A stretch of 64,000 nucleotides of DNA from Saprospiraceae bacterium (GTDB lineage Bacteria; Bacteroidota; Bacteroidia; Chitinophagales; Saprospiraceae): NCBI GenBank assembly GCA_013214355.1, contig JABSSL010000017.1, positions 1 to 64,000 on the forward strand, read 5' to 3'. The notes beneath the pieces were generated by a model. That model made no database searches. It saw only the letters and a list, made by a program, of their open reading frames with translations, and was not told the origin of the DNA. Shown here one piece after another: positions 32,560 to 40,625 of the stretch (position 1 is its first letter; each line of letters begins with the position of its first letter). The position numbers and the translations under genes were made by a program.

Positions 32560-33603
32560 TCATACTAATTCCCAGGAAAGGGGGGTTCCGGCTTTGATTT
32601 TTTGCTTGGCCGTTTTGCCCAGCAGTGTATCAAAGTATTTAGGTTCCAGTCCATCTCCCGGACGAATTACACGGAGATTTTGATTGCTCAGTGATTCTCC
32701 TGGAAGTATATCTTTGACTGCGTATACTGATCTTTTAAATTTCTTGCTATTCTTTTCTGCCTTTTGCACACCGTATTGGATCCGGCCCAATGACAAGGCT
32801 GCTCGGCCGGTCTCTTTCACTAAGGCTTTTAATTCAGCTGGCTCCAAGGAAAAAGCACTATCAACGCCACCATCTGCTCTGGAAAGGGTAAAGTGCTTTT
32901 CTACGATGGTAGCACCTAGAGCTACTGCTGCCACAGCTACACCTATCCCCATGGTATGATCCGATAAACCCACTTGGACATCTTCAAAAAGACTAGCCAT
33001 ATGCGGAATCGTAGCAATATTTGAAGTGGAAGGAGTCGCTGGATAAGTTGAAGTGCACTTTAGGATTGCAAGTGAAGTACAGCCATTGTCCTGTAATACG
33101 CGCACTGCTTCGTCGATATCCGCCAGGGTAGCTACGCCCGTCGACATAATGACGGGTTTCCCGGTCTGGGCGACTTTTCGGAGTAGTGGATGGTCGGTAT
33201 TTTCAAATGATGCGATCTTGTAGGCTGGTACATCTAAAGTTTCTAGGAAGTCAACTGCCGAAGCATCAAAGGGGGAGCTAAAGGCTAACATTCCATGACT
33301 CTTAGCTCGATCAAAGATGGTCTTGTGCCAATCCCAGGGCGTATAGGCCTGCTGATATAACTCATATAATTCTCTGCCGTTCCAAAGTGATTCTTTGTCT
33401 GTAATCGTATATGCTCCTTTCACCGTCATAGTATCAGCGGTGTACGTCTGTAGCTTGATGGCGTGTGCGCCGGCTTCAGCTGCCGCGTCGACAATCTCCA
33501 GCGCTCGCTCTAAGGATTGATTATGATTGCCAGACATTTCTGCGATAATGAATGGCTTGTAGGTTGGGCCAATCAGCTGCCCGCCTATGTTCATTACTTT
33601 CAT
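32560..33603 (-). CDS. pseI: Pseudaminic acid synthase
   Basis: 347 residues from ATG 33603; an in-frame TTG at 33651 overlaps the previous gene and is less likely. NeuB-type TIM barrel with FIIAEMSGNHNQSLERALEIVDAAAEAGAHAIKLQTY, KIASFENTDHPLLRKVA and GLSDHTMGIGVAVAAVALGA; C-terminal SAF domain (SVYAVKDILPGESLS, RPGDGLEPKY). It condenses 2,4-diacetamido-2,4,6-trideoxy-L-altrose with phosphoenolpyruvate to pseudaminic acid. Pseudaminic rather than sialic or legionaminic specificity is inferred from the complete pseB-C-F-G/H set next to it. Confidence 0.92.
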   Translation of the reverse strand: MKVMNIGGQLIGPTYKPFIIAEMSGNHNQSLERALEIVDAAAEAGAHAIKLQTYTADTMTVKGAYTITDKESLWNGRELYELYQQAYTPWDWHKTIFDRAKSHGMLAFSSPFDASAVDFLETLDVPAYKIASFENTDHPLLRKVAQTGKPVIMSTGVATLADIDEAVRVLQDNGCTSLAILKCTSTYPATPSTSNIATIPHMASLFEDVQVGLSDHTMGIGVAVAAVALGATIVEKHFTLSRADGGVDSAFSLEPAELKALVKETGRAALSLGRIQYGVQKAEKNSKKFKRSVYAVKDILPGESLSNQNLRVIRPGDGLEPKYFDTLLGKTAKQKIKAGTPLSWELV

Positions 33604-33647
33604 AAGTATATTCTTAAGGGATAAATGAATGCTTAGTTTCTGATCTG

Positions 33648-35096
33648 TCAACCGGCTTTCAACAAATACTTTATTGAAGCTTCCTGATCGCTCTTGATCG
33701 GCTTAAAACCAAGGTTAGAAAGAGCCTTGTTAGAGGCTAGATTATCTTCTTTTACATAACCAACCACATTAATAGGTCTTTCAATATCTTTCTCCAACTC
33801 CTTAATAGCCTGCCGGACCATATAGGTGCCAAAACTCTTCCCGCGCTTTTCAGGATCTATGGAATAACTCAATAGGGCGACACCATTAATGCCAAACCGT
33901 ATCTGTCCAACTGGTTTTCCCTTGTACTGCATGATGTACATCATAACCTTTGGGTCAGCCATTTTCGTCTGATACCAAGCGCGATGATCTTCGATCTGAA
34001 TGGGATCTGGCTGAAAGGACTGCAGGCGAGTCATAGGGTCGTTGGCCCATTTGAAGTACAATAACAGATCTCCTTCGTTAGCCATGCGAAAACTGCAATG
34101 CAGATCATAATCGAGTTTCCGAAAGTGCTTTAATAGCCGATGGTCACTCTTGCCATCAAAAAGCTGATGAATTTCTTTTAATTTGACTGGTTTCTCATCC
34201 CCTCCCGCAAATTTGATCCAACTTTGAGCTAGTTTATTGCGGATCAAATACTGTTGTAAGTAAGCCTGATTATCAGCCGTCTGCATCAGATATAGCTGGT
34301 GTCCAGTGCACAAATATTCCAAGGCAACAGTGCTAGGAGGGCAGATGGCCAAATCACAATTGGACATCAAGACCACCATGTTATCTGCATTAAGGTTACG
34401 ATATATATTGATCTTCAGCTTACTTCTGGTACAGAAGTCACTCAATTCATCCTGATGCAAATAGGCGCTACCGATCACTACATGGCATTCACTTACATCG
34501 TCGCGATGAGCGCATACAGATAATGCTCTGACAGTTGCGTTGGTAGGGTCAGCTCCGCCCATACAAATAAATGCGGATTGACTTGGTTGCTTACCCTTTT
34601 TGATTGCTCGGTTTTTAGCAGCATCCAAGAAGGGTTGACGCAGTAGCAAATATTCGAATCCCAAATTCATTTGGGTATACTCTTCTTTGGCGTAATCGTC
34701 GGCACTTATCCCACTCGTATGGTTAATGATGGAATCTGCCCAGAAATGCGTCTGATGAATGTCATCAATACAAACGAGCTTCCCTGCTGCCGGCTTAATA
34801 ATCTGCTGATAGCTGCTGTCGAAATGGTATCCATCCAATACCACGATTTCGTCTCCTCGAAGAAAATGATGAGCAATATATTGTGCCTCATGGGCCGGCA
34901 ATACCCGATCGTTCAGCCGAATTAGTGAAAAACCTTCGGATTCTATAAGTTTTCTAAGCGTTTGGCTAGGGTCTCTAACAATGAACTGACAGTCAAAATC
35001 ATGCTCTAACATCTTGGCGAGTGCTAGTGAGCGAACCACGTGTCCTAATCCCATCTTATTATGCCCGTCGGCCCTTAGCAGTACTTTCGTTTTCAT
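33648..35096 (-). CDS. PseG-PseH fusion: UDP-sugar hydrolase plus N-acetyltransferase
   Basis: 482 residues. The first part (about 1-325) is PseG, a GT-B-like UDP-2,4-diacetamido-trideoxy-altropyranose hydrolase: RADGHNKMGLGHVVRSLALA with the catalytic His in GLGHVVR, and CPPSTVALEYLCTG in the C-terminal lobe. The second part (about 340-482) is a GNAT domain: WANDPMTRLQSF, YSIDPEKRGKSFGTYMVRQAI, EDNLASNKALSNLGF, equivalent to PseH, which acetylates the 4-amino group. It overlaps pseF by 38 nt. The two enzymes act consecutively in the pathway, so a fusion makes sense. Confidence 0.9.
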   Translation of the reverse strand: MKTKVLLRADGHNKMGLGHVVRSLALAKMLEHDFDCQFIVRDPSQTLRKLIESEGFSLIRLNDRVLPAHEAQYIAHHFLRGDEIVVLDGYHFDSSYQQIIKPAAGKLVCIDDIHQTHFWADSIINHTSGISADDYAKEEYTQMNLGFEYLLLRQPFLDAAKNRAIKKGKQPSQSAFICMGGADPTNATVRALSVCAHRDDVSECHVVIGSAYLHQDELSDFCTRSKLKINIYRNLNADNMVVLMSNCDLAICPPSTVALEYLCTGHQLYLMQTADNQAYLQQYLIRNKLAQSWIKFAGGDEKPVKLKEIHQLFDGKSDHRLLKHFRKLDYDLHCSFRMANEGDLLLYFKWANDPMTRLQSFQPDPIQIEDHRAWYQTKMADPKVMMYIMQYKGKPVGQIRFGINGVALLSYSIDPEKRGKSFGTYMVRQAIKELEKDIERPINVVGYVKEDNLASNKALSNLGFKPIKSDQEASIKYLLKAG

Positions 35097-35784
35097 GTAT
35101 TTGATGGATTAATTGATATTTGAGTTCGGCTAATTTCCAGTCGCTTTCTTGATCGATATCTTGTACTTCCATTTCTGGAAGAATGATGGCTCCTGTATTG
35201 GCGGTGATGAGGTTGCCATTAGCAAGCAATTTTTCCACATCAAACCAGTAGAACTGACCGCAATCGTGATAGGCTGTTTCTAAGTCTTGCGATCGTGTGT
35301 TGATGTGTTCCGGCATCATCATACCCAGCTTCCCTTCCGTCATCGTAAAGGATCGCTGTACGGGATAGCTAAAGGGGACCACCGGCATCACCGTATCTAA
35401 ATCTTCCCTTCTTAGCTTGCCTAGGGCTGCTTTCAAGCGATAGTGAGAAATAAATGGAGCCGTGGGATAAATGCAGCAGGCATACTGAAAGTTAATTCCT
35501 TGGTCCTTATACTTGTTCAGCACTTCAATCAATACGTCAACCGTAGTCGCCCGATCCGAGGAGGAGGCATTTGACCGCATGAATGGGATATTTGCACCAA
35601 AGCTGGTGGCAACATCCGCGATCATTTCGCTATCTGTGGAAACCATGACCTCATCAAAGAGGTCGGAATCTAGAGCCGTATGAATGGAGTAAGCAATTAT
35701 CGGCTTACCCAGAAAATTCCGAACATTCTTGTTGGGAATTCTTTTACTGCCGCCTCGAGCAGGGATGATGGCTAGTGTTCGCAT
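35059..35784 (-). CDS. pseF: Pseudaminic acid cytidylyltransferase
   Basis: 241 residues. The nucleotide-binding N terminus AIIPARGGSKRIPNKN is diagnostic for CMP-sialate-type synthetases, followed by VMVSTDSEMIADVA and YPTAPFISHYRLKAA. It activates pseudaminic acid with CTP to CMP-pseudaminic acid, the donor for glycosyltransferases. It overlaps pseC by 13 nt and the PseG-PseH gene by 38 nt, so the three are tightly coupled. Confidence 0.92.
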   Translation of the reverse strand: MRTLAIIPARGGSKRIPNKNVRNFLGKPIIAYSIHTALDSDLFDEVMVSTDSEMIADVATSFGANIPFMRSNASSSDRATTVDVLIEVLNKYKDQGINFQYACCIYPTAPFISHYRLKAALGKLRREDLDTVMPVVPFSYPVQRSFTMTEGKLGMMMPEHINTRSQDLETAYHDCGQFYWFDVEKLLANGNLITANTGAIILPEMEVQDIDQESDWKLAELKYQLIHQIHENESTAKGRRA

Positions 35785-36932
35785 AGTATAGAAGACTTGG
35801 TTAGTTCAATGACTTGTAATTGCTCCGCAAGCGTCAATTCGGGATACATCGGAAGACTTAAACACTGCTCGTAATAGGCCTCTGCTACGGGTAGATCACC
35901 TCGGCGCCATCCTAACCGCCTGTAGTAAGGTTGCATATGCACAGGTATGTAATGCACTTGTGCATAAATTCCTTGGGCTCTCAGCTGATCATACAGTAAC
36001 TTCCGCTCTTCTGTTTGTATGACGTATAGATGATAGGCATGTCCCCCATCTAATGGCTTTGCCAAAGGACGAATCGGAGTATCCATAAAGGCTTGATCGT
36101 ACACCTTGGCTATGGCTCGACGCTTTTCCAGGCGGTCTTCAGCCCGGGTCAGCTGCGATAGCCCCAAGGCACAGTTGATATCCGGCATTCGGTAGTTGAA
36201 ACCCAGTTCTTGCATTTCGTAATACCATCCACCATGATTTTCTTCTAACTGATTGGAATCCTTTGTAATACCATGAGTACGTAGCAGGAGGAGCTTTTCA
36301 TAAACGGCTTTGTCGTTAGTGGTAATCATCCCACCTTCACCACAGGCAATGTGCTTTACCGGGTGAAAAGAAAAGATGGCCGCATCGGCAAATTGTCCGT
36401 TCCCGCATCTTTGCTTCATACCCTTTCCGTCGGTGAAGTATCCACCCGGAGCGTGACAAGCATCTTCAATGATCCACAGATCATATTCATCCGCTAATGC
36501 TCTAAAGGAAGCAAGGTCCACCGCATACCCGGCGAAATCCACCGGAATAATGCCGCTGAAAGTCCCCTTAGGGTGACTTTCCAAGAGAAGGCGAACTTTC
36601 TCTATATCTAAAAGAGCTGTATCTGGTTCTACATCTGCGAATACCACTTGGCCACCGCAATAGCGGATACAGTTGGCAGATGCAGCAAAAGTAATCGGCG
36701 TAGTTATGACCTTAGTACCTGGCTCTACGCCCAGGGCTAAGGTACAGAGGTGTAAGGCTGCTGTACCATTGGTAACAGCCACTGCATACCTTGCACCTAC
36801 ATATTCTGCGAAAGCTTCTTCAAAAGCCTTGACCGTCGGTCCTTGTGTCAGATAGGCCGATTGCAGGGTCTTGACGACAGCTTCAACATCGTCTTGTGAG
36901 ATGTGCTGCCTTCCATAGGGGATATTAAGCAT
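35772..36932 (-). CDS. pseC: UDP-4-amino-4,6-dideoxy-AltNAc transaminase
   Basis: 386 residues. DegT/DnrJ/EryC1 PLP aminotransferase: VTNGTAALHLC, WIIEDACHAPGG (PLP-contacting Asp), and FSFHPVKHIACGEGG with the Schiff-base Lys. NFRMPDINCALGLSQL is a further family block. It aminates the 4-keto product of PseB. It starts 25 nt after pseB and overlaps pseF by 13 nt. Confidence 0.92.
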   Translation of the reverse strand: MLNIPYGRQHISQDDVEAVVKTLQSAYLTQGPTVKAFEEAFAEYVGARYAVAVTNGTAALHLCTLALGVEPGTKVITTPITFAASANCIRYCGGQVVFADVEPDTALLDIEKVRLLLESHPKGTFSGIIPVDFAGYAVDLASFRALADEYDLWIIEDACHAPGGYFTDGKGMKQRCGNGQFADAAIFSFHPVKHIACGEGGMITTNDKAVYEKLLLLRTHGITKDSNQLEENHGGWYYEMQELGFNYRMPDINCALGLSQLTRAEDRLEKRRAIAKVYDQAFMDTPIRPLAKPLDGGHAYHLYVIQTEERKLLYDQLRAQGIYAQVHYIPVHMQPYYRRLGWRRGDLPVAEAYYEQCLSLPMYPELTLAEQLQVIELTKSSILCEH

Positions 36933-36957
36933 GGCGCATTCTTTTGTAGGTGAAAGT

Positions 36958-38013
36958 TTAGGCTGCCTCTACTAGCTCGCTGGGTACAAAGTGTGGGTCA
37001 ACGTGTGTCTTGATGATATCCCGGATTTCTTCTACTCCAACCCATTCTGTATTGTCTCCAGAATTGTAGCTAAAGCCCACTTGAACAGACTTCGCATTGT
37101 ATCGTTCGTATTGCTTTAGGTAGCTGTCTTTGTTTAGCCCTTGGTACTGTAAGTTGGTGGGGCAAATGATGTAATGGCGATCCAGTTCGATGGTGTTGAA
37201 CGAATCGGCCTGAGTAATCATTTCTTCGTGTAATTTCTCTCCCGGTCGAATCCCTACAATTCTTTGCTCGCAATCTGGCGCGATAGCGGTGGCCACATCT
37301 CCAATTCGATAGGAAGGGAGTTTAGAGACAAAAATTTCTCCTCCTATTGAGTTTTCAATAGCGAAAAGAACTAGTGCTACACCTCCTTCGAGAGAGATGT
37401 TGAACCTTGTCATATCCTGGTGTGTGATCGGCAAGAATCCGTCTGCTCGCTTCTTCATGAAGAACGGGATTACGGAGCCCCGTGAGCCAGCAACATTGCC
37501 ATAACGTACCACCGAAAATTTCACATCGCGATCCCCACGCATATTGTTAGCAGCAACGAATAATTTATCAGAACACAGCTTCGTGGCTCCGTATAGGTTA
37601 ACTGGAGCCGCGGCTTTGTCCGTTGAAAGAGCTACAACACAACCGACATTGTTAGTGATGGCAGCTCTGATTATATTTTGGGAGCCGTTGACATTCGTTT
37701 TAATACATTCTGTTGGGTTGTATTCCGCTGCGGGAACCTGCTTCAAAGCGGCTGCATGGACTACTATATCAATCCCTTCCGTAGCTTGAATCAACCGATC
37801 CTGGTCTCTTACATCCCCAATGAAATACCGCATGGCTGGATACTTCAAAGGTGAGAATTGCTGAGACATTTCGAATTGCTTCAGTTCATCTCGGGAATAA
37901 ACCACAACTTTTTTGACCCGTGGGAAACGCTGTAGGACGGTACTTATAAATTTCTTTCCGAAGGAGCCTGTTCCTCCCGTAACGAGAATAGATTTACCGT
38001 TCAAGTTTAACAT
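36958..38013 (-). CDS. pseB: UDP-GlcNAc 4,6-dehydratase (5-inverting)
   Basis: 351 residues. Rossmann GGTGSFGKKF near the N terminus binds NADP; the polysaccharide-biosynthesis (CapD/PseB) blocks VVHAAALKQVPAAEYNP and LSTDKAAAPVNLYGATKL are present, the latter with the Y-x-x-x-K. RPGEKLHEEMI is the conserved C-terminal motif. The first step of pseudaminic acid synthesis. It opens the pse operon; a pair of 21-bp-spaced direct repeats lies about 310-340 bp upstream. Confidence 0.92.
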   Translation of the reverse strand: MLNLNGKSILVTGGTGSFGKKFISTVLQRFPRVKKVVVYSRDELKQFEMSQQFSPLKYPAMRYFIGDVRDQDRLIQATEGIDIVVHAAALKQVPAAEYNPTECIKTNVNGSQNIIRAAITNNVGCVVALSTDKAAAPVNLYGATKLCSDKLFVAANNMRGDRDVKFSVVRYGNVAGSRGSVIPFFMKKRADGFLPITHQDMTRFNISLEGGVALVLFAIENSIGGEIFVSKLPSYRIGDVATAIAPDCEQRIVGIRPGEKLHEEMITQADSFNTIELDRHYIICPTNLQYQGLNKDSYLKQYERYNAKSVQVGFSYNSGDNTEWVGVEEIRDIIKTHVDPHFVPSELVEAA

Positions 38014-38410
38014 ACTTGACTCTTTTTTAGGGTGAAAAAAATGATGATGAGACCAATGATTAAGTAAGCGTAGCCGGCTTATTCGGTTACCGATTATGTC
38101 TGAAGTCCTCGCACCAGTTGCTCCATCTCCTGGACGATTACTCCAAGTCTGGATACTGGACTACTAGTGGACTCTGCTTGCAAATATGGATAAGATAGAC
38201 GCTAACTGCTCCTCCCTCAGTTACTGTTCTCGCACTATGTAGCGTCCTATTTTTATTGGTGGTGATCTGTGTAAGTGGCCATACAAAAGTGCCATAAAAT
38301 GATCAAAAGAAGGGGGGCTTTTCGGTTTTTGGTAGAAAACCTTCGTTTTTTGGTAAATTTGGGGGGGGGCTATCTATGCGTCGATCTTCGAACGGCATCC
38401 CCGCACTGTT
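38014..38410. other. Upstream region of the pse operon
   Basis: No ORF is supported. The region holds the direct-repeat pair at 38326-38355 and G-rich tracts (gggggg at 38312, ggggggggg at 38361). I see no clear -7 element for pseB on the minus strand. Confidence 0.5.
38326..38355 (-). promoter_or_regulatory. LytTR-like operator: two TTTTTGGTA repeats 21 bp apart
   Basis: TTTTTGGTA occurs at 38326-38334 and again at 38347-38355 on the plus strand, exactly 21 bp apart (two helical turns). Read toward pseB the repeat is TACCAAAAA. Paired direct repeats with this period are the binding geometry of LytTR regulators. Sequence specificity is not known, so the regulator is inferred. Confidence 0.5.
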
Positions 38411-39070
38411 TTATTGAAGGTAAACAGACACATCTTTTACACTACCCATCACTAAAGATCTAGCCTTAAAACTAGCCGCCTGTGGGGCCCATGCGATACG
38501 CATTCGCGTGATCAGCTCTCTCGGTTGAAAGTTTGGTAATTGTAGTCGAATTTCTTGTTGTAATCCTATTCCTACATGCACCAATTCAGCTGCTTCGAAT
38601 TCATGATTCTCATTGAAATCAATCCAGATTTTCCAATTCATTTCACAGGTTTCCTGCATTTTTTTAGCATTCAAGAATAGGTAGTTTGACCCAGCTGCAA
38701 AAAGATCGAAAATGTAATTAGACTGATCTTGATAGCCGTCTTCCGGGCTCATATCCTCAGCCTGCATGCCATTAATTTCCAGGAATTCAATCCACGTGAT
38801 TTCTGCTTGTTCCACTGTTACTTTCTCGTAACCAAGCGCTCCTGATCTCTTCCAATTAGTGGCCCCGTCAGAAACTGCTTCTTCTGCATTTAGGTAGGTT
38901 TTCCCATTAGCTCCATGGACTGGTTCATAGTAGATCGTATCTACGCTATCGAAATAGCTGATTGTACTCGAAAATCTCGACCTATCTGCGGTCCATTCCA
39001 TTTGAGCACTGAGGTTGATCCCCGCTAGAACTATAAAAGTTAGACAAAGGTTTAAGGATTGAATAGTCAT
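38411..39070 (-). CDS. Secreted protein with Cys-less Kazal-like segment and GEVED-type domain
   Basis: 219 residues from ATG 39070, chosen for its signal peptide (MTIQSLNLCLTFIVLAGINLSAQ). Residues about 45-85 read YEPVHGANGKTYLNAEEAVSDG, then GATNWKRSGAL, which follows the Kazal pattern (PVCG-x-DGKTY-x-N-x-C) with the cysteines replaced. The C-terminal part has WKIWIDFNENHEFEAAELVHVG and ITRMRIAWAP, typical of GEVED domains of Bacteroidota surface proteins. Probably cell-surface or secreted. It sits between the glycan polymerase and pse operon and may be unrelated to glycan synthesis. Confidence 0.6.
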   Translation of the reverse strand: MTIQSLNLCLTFIVLAGINLSAQMEWTADRSRFSSTISYFDSVDTIYYEPVHGANGKTYLNAEEAVSDGATNWKRSGALGYEKVTVEQAEITWIEFLEINGMQAEDMSPEDGYQDQSNYIFDLFAAGSNYLFLNAKKMQETCEMNWKIWIDFNENHEFEAAELVHVGIGLQQEIRLQLPNFQPRELITRMRIAWAPQAASFKARSLVMGSVKDVSVYLQ

Positions 39071-39365
39071 TGTATTGTGCTTTTGGAAATTTGTTGATGC
39101 TTGGAAATGAAGGAAAAGGAAGCGATCAAAGCGATTTGGCTTTTTCACGCTTCCTTAGGAAGTGTGTTCATTGATGTGTTTGCTCGTTGTGTAAAATACT
39201 TACTGTAGAAAATGTTGTTGTTCATAGTTTTGTGTCGGGGCATTTCAACAAAATAGCTGTTGTTTTGCCCTTCTTACAATACAAAGATGGCCTCAAAAAA
39301 GAGGGAAAATGGTGGATATTCTGTTTTCGGGGGAGATGAGGATATTTTTGGTAGAAATGACCCGA
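39071..39365. other. Intergenic region downstream of the polymerase gene
   Basis: No gene is supported. It contains the compound hairpin at 39116-39156 and one TTTTTGGTAG at 39345-39354, with a weaker half site (GTTTTCGG) 21 bp before it. The promoter of the gene starting at 39070 must be here, but I cannot identify it. Confidence 0.4.
39116..39156 (-). terminator. Probable terminator of the polymerase-side glycan operon
   Basis: aaggaagcg 39116-39124 pairs with cgcttcctt 39148-39156 (9 bp), with an inner aaagc/gcttt stem. On the minus strand it is followed by a T-rich ttttccttc. It is about 210 bp beyond the polymerase stop, just before the GEVED gene. Confidence 0.4.
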
Positions 39366-40619
39366 TTATTGGGGTGGAGCGGTTTGAAGATCAGGTAAAG
39401 CACCCGGCCTTGCTTTCCAGATGGAGACGAAGGTATAGCTTAGAATGGCAAACCAAAGCAATTGGGTGTTGATATTGGCATTGGGTAAAACCAAGAAGAA
39501 CATTAACCAATACGGGAAACCCAGGCGTGAAAAGCAGTTGATCAAGAAAATCAGGAGGAGAATAAATCCAATGATCCCATAGTCAAAAAAGAAGGCAGGG
39601 ATAATACCGATATCAATTTTTTCCGTGTCATCGTCGACAATGATTCCTGCCATGAAATCGGCGAGGAAAACGCCGGCGGCGCCTGCCCCTTGCCCTGTCC
39701 AGTAGTTGATGTCGCTATCTTCCCCAGCGGTCAGCAATAGATAGGTCGGACCGATACGTGCAAAGGCACTTCCATCTACTTCTTGGAGCTTAACCATGCG
39801 TTTCTTTTTGTCTAAACTGGGGTCGAACAGCACCTCGGAAACATTGCTTAGCCGCGTAGCTACTTCATTGGAGGAGTTTTGGATAAATAACACCAATCCT
39901 CCCACTGCAACCACTCCCAAGTATGGGAATAACTTACGTAGGATGGCATCCCCCTTTCTGTAGAACATAGCCGCCCAGTCCATCAAATTAACCGCTACGA
40001 AAATAAAGCCATAGGCAGACTTGGATAATAATATACACATCATATATGCTATGAACACCTTAAGCATGGGCTTGTCCCGAGGATGATCTCGCATATGTGA
40101 GTAGCACAATACAGCTACACTTAACATAAATGCTGCGTAGGAAGGTTCACTCGAAAACCCCATCGGCCTACCCCCACCGCCGCCCTCATGATAGTATACT
40201 TTGATGTATTTTAGTACAAAGGCATTACGAAACCCAATGGTATCGAAGGCAAAACCGAAAAACAAATTCACAGCATAGCTGTATATGATTAGCTTAAAAG
40301 CGAATACAATGTCACCAGCTGGACAACGTCGTATCATATTGTATAAAATCGTAGTCTCCAAACCGTATACGATCGTGTAAATAACCGACGTGTATCTAAT
40401 GTTGGGATATTGGACTACATTGACGATTAGAACATAAATGAGAAAGACGACTAAGGTAAACCAGGTATAGGTGCTATTTTTTCTGCTTAAGATTAGTCCA
40501 TAGCCAATGCAGAACCCCATCAGTAGGTGAAAGGGCGTGAGCATAGCCTTGCCAATATTGGCAAAGCTGATGCCGGTATAGGTCATAACGACTAAGAGAG
40601 CAATGGCTAATTTCCGCAT
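39366..40619 (-). CDS. O-antigen/capsule polymerase-like membrane protein (Wzy type)
   Basis: 417 residues with about ten hydrophobic segments and a large extracytoplasmic loop (about residues 250-330). The phrase GRPMGFSSEPSYAAFMLSVAVL is characteristic of Wzy/O-antigen-ligase-like polymerases in Bacteroidota. Wzy proteins are poorly conserved, so the call rests on topology, this motif and the position in a glycan cluster. It is 6 nt from the glycosyltransferase gene upstream in the transcript. Confidence 0.7.
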   Translation of the reverse strand: MRKLAIALLVVMTYTGISFANIGKAMLTPFHLLMGFCIGYGLILSRKNSTYTWFTLVVFLIYVLIVNVVQYPNIRYTSVIYTIVYGLETTILYNMIRRCPAGDIVFAFKLIIYSYAVNLFFGFAFDTIGFRNAFVLKYIKVYYHEGGGGGRPMGFSSEPSYAAFMLSVAVLCYSHMRDHPRDKPMLKVFIAYMMCILLSKSAYGFIFVAVNLMDWAAMFYRKGDAILRKLFPYLGVVAVGGLVLFIQNSSNEVATRLSNVSEVLFDPSLDKKKRMVKLQEVDGSAFARIGPTYLLLTAGEDSDINYWTGQGAGAAGVFLADFMAGIIVDDDTEKIDIGIIPAFFFDYGIIGFILLLIFLINCFSRLGFPYWLMFFLVLPNANINTQLLWFAILSYTFVSIWKARPGALPDLQTAPPQ

Positions 40620-40625
40620 GCAAAA

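Noticed and set aside
32560-38013. Sialic or legionaminic acid pathway
   Set aside because: The PseB-PseC-PseG/H combination fits the altrose-based pseudaminic acid route better; no NeuC/LegG-type epimerase is present.
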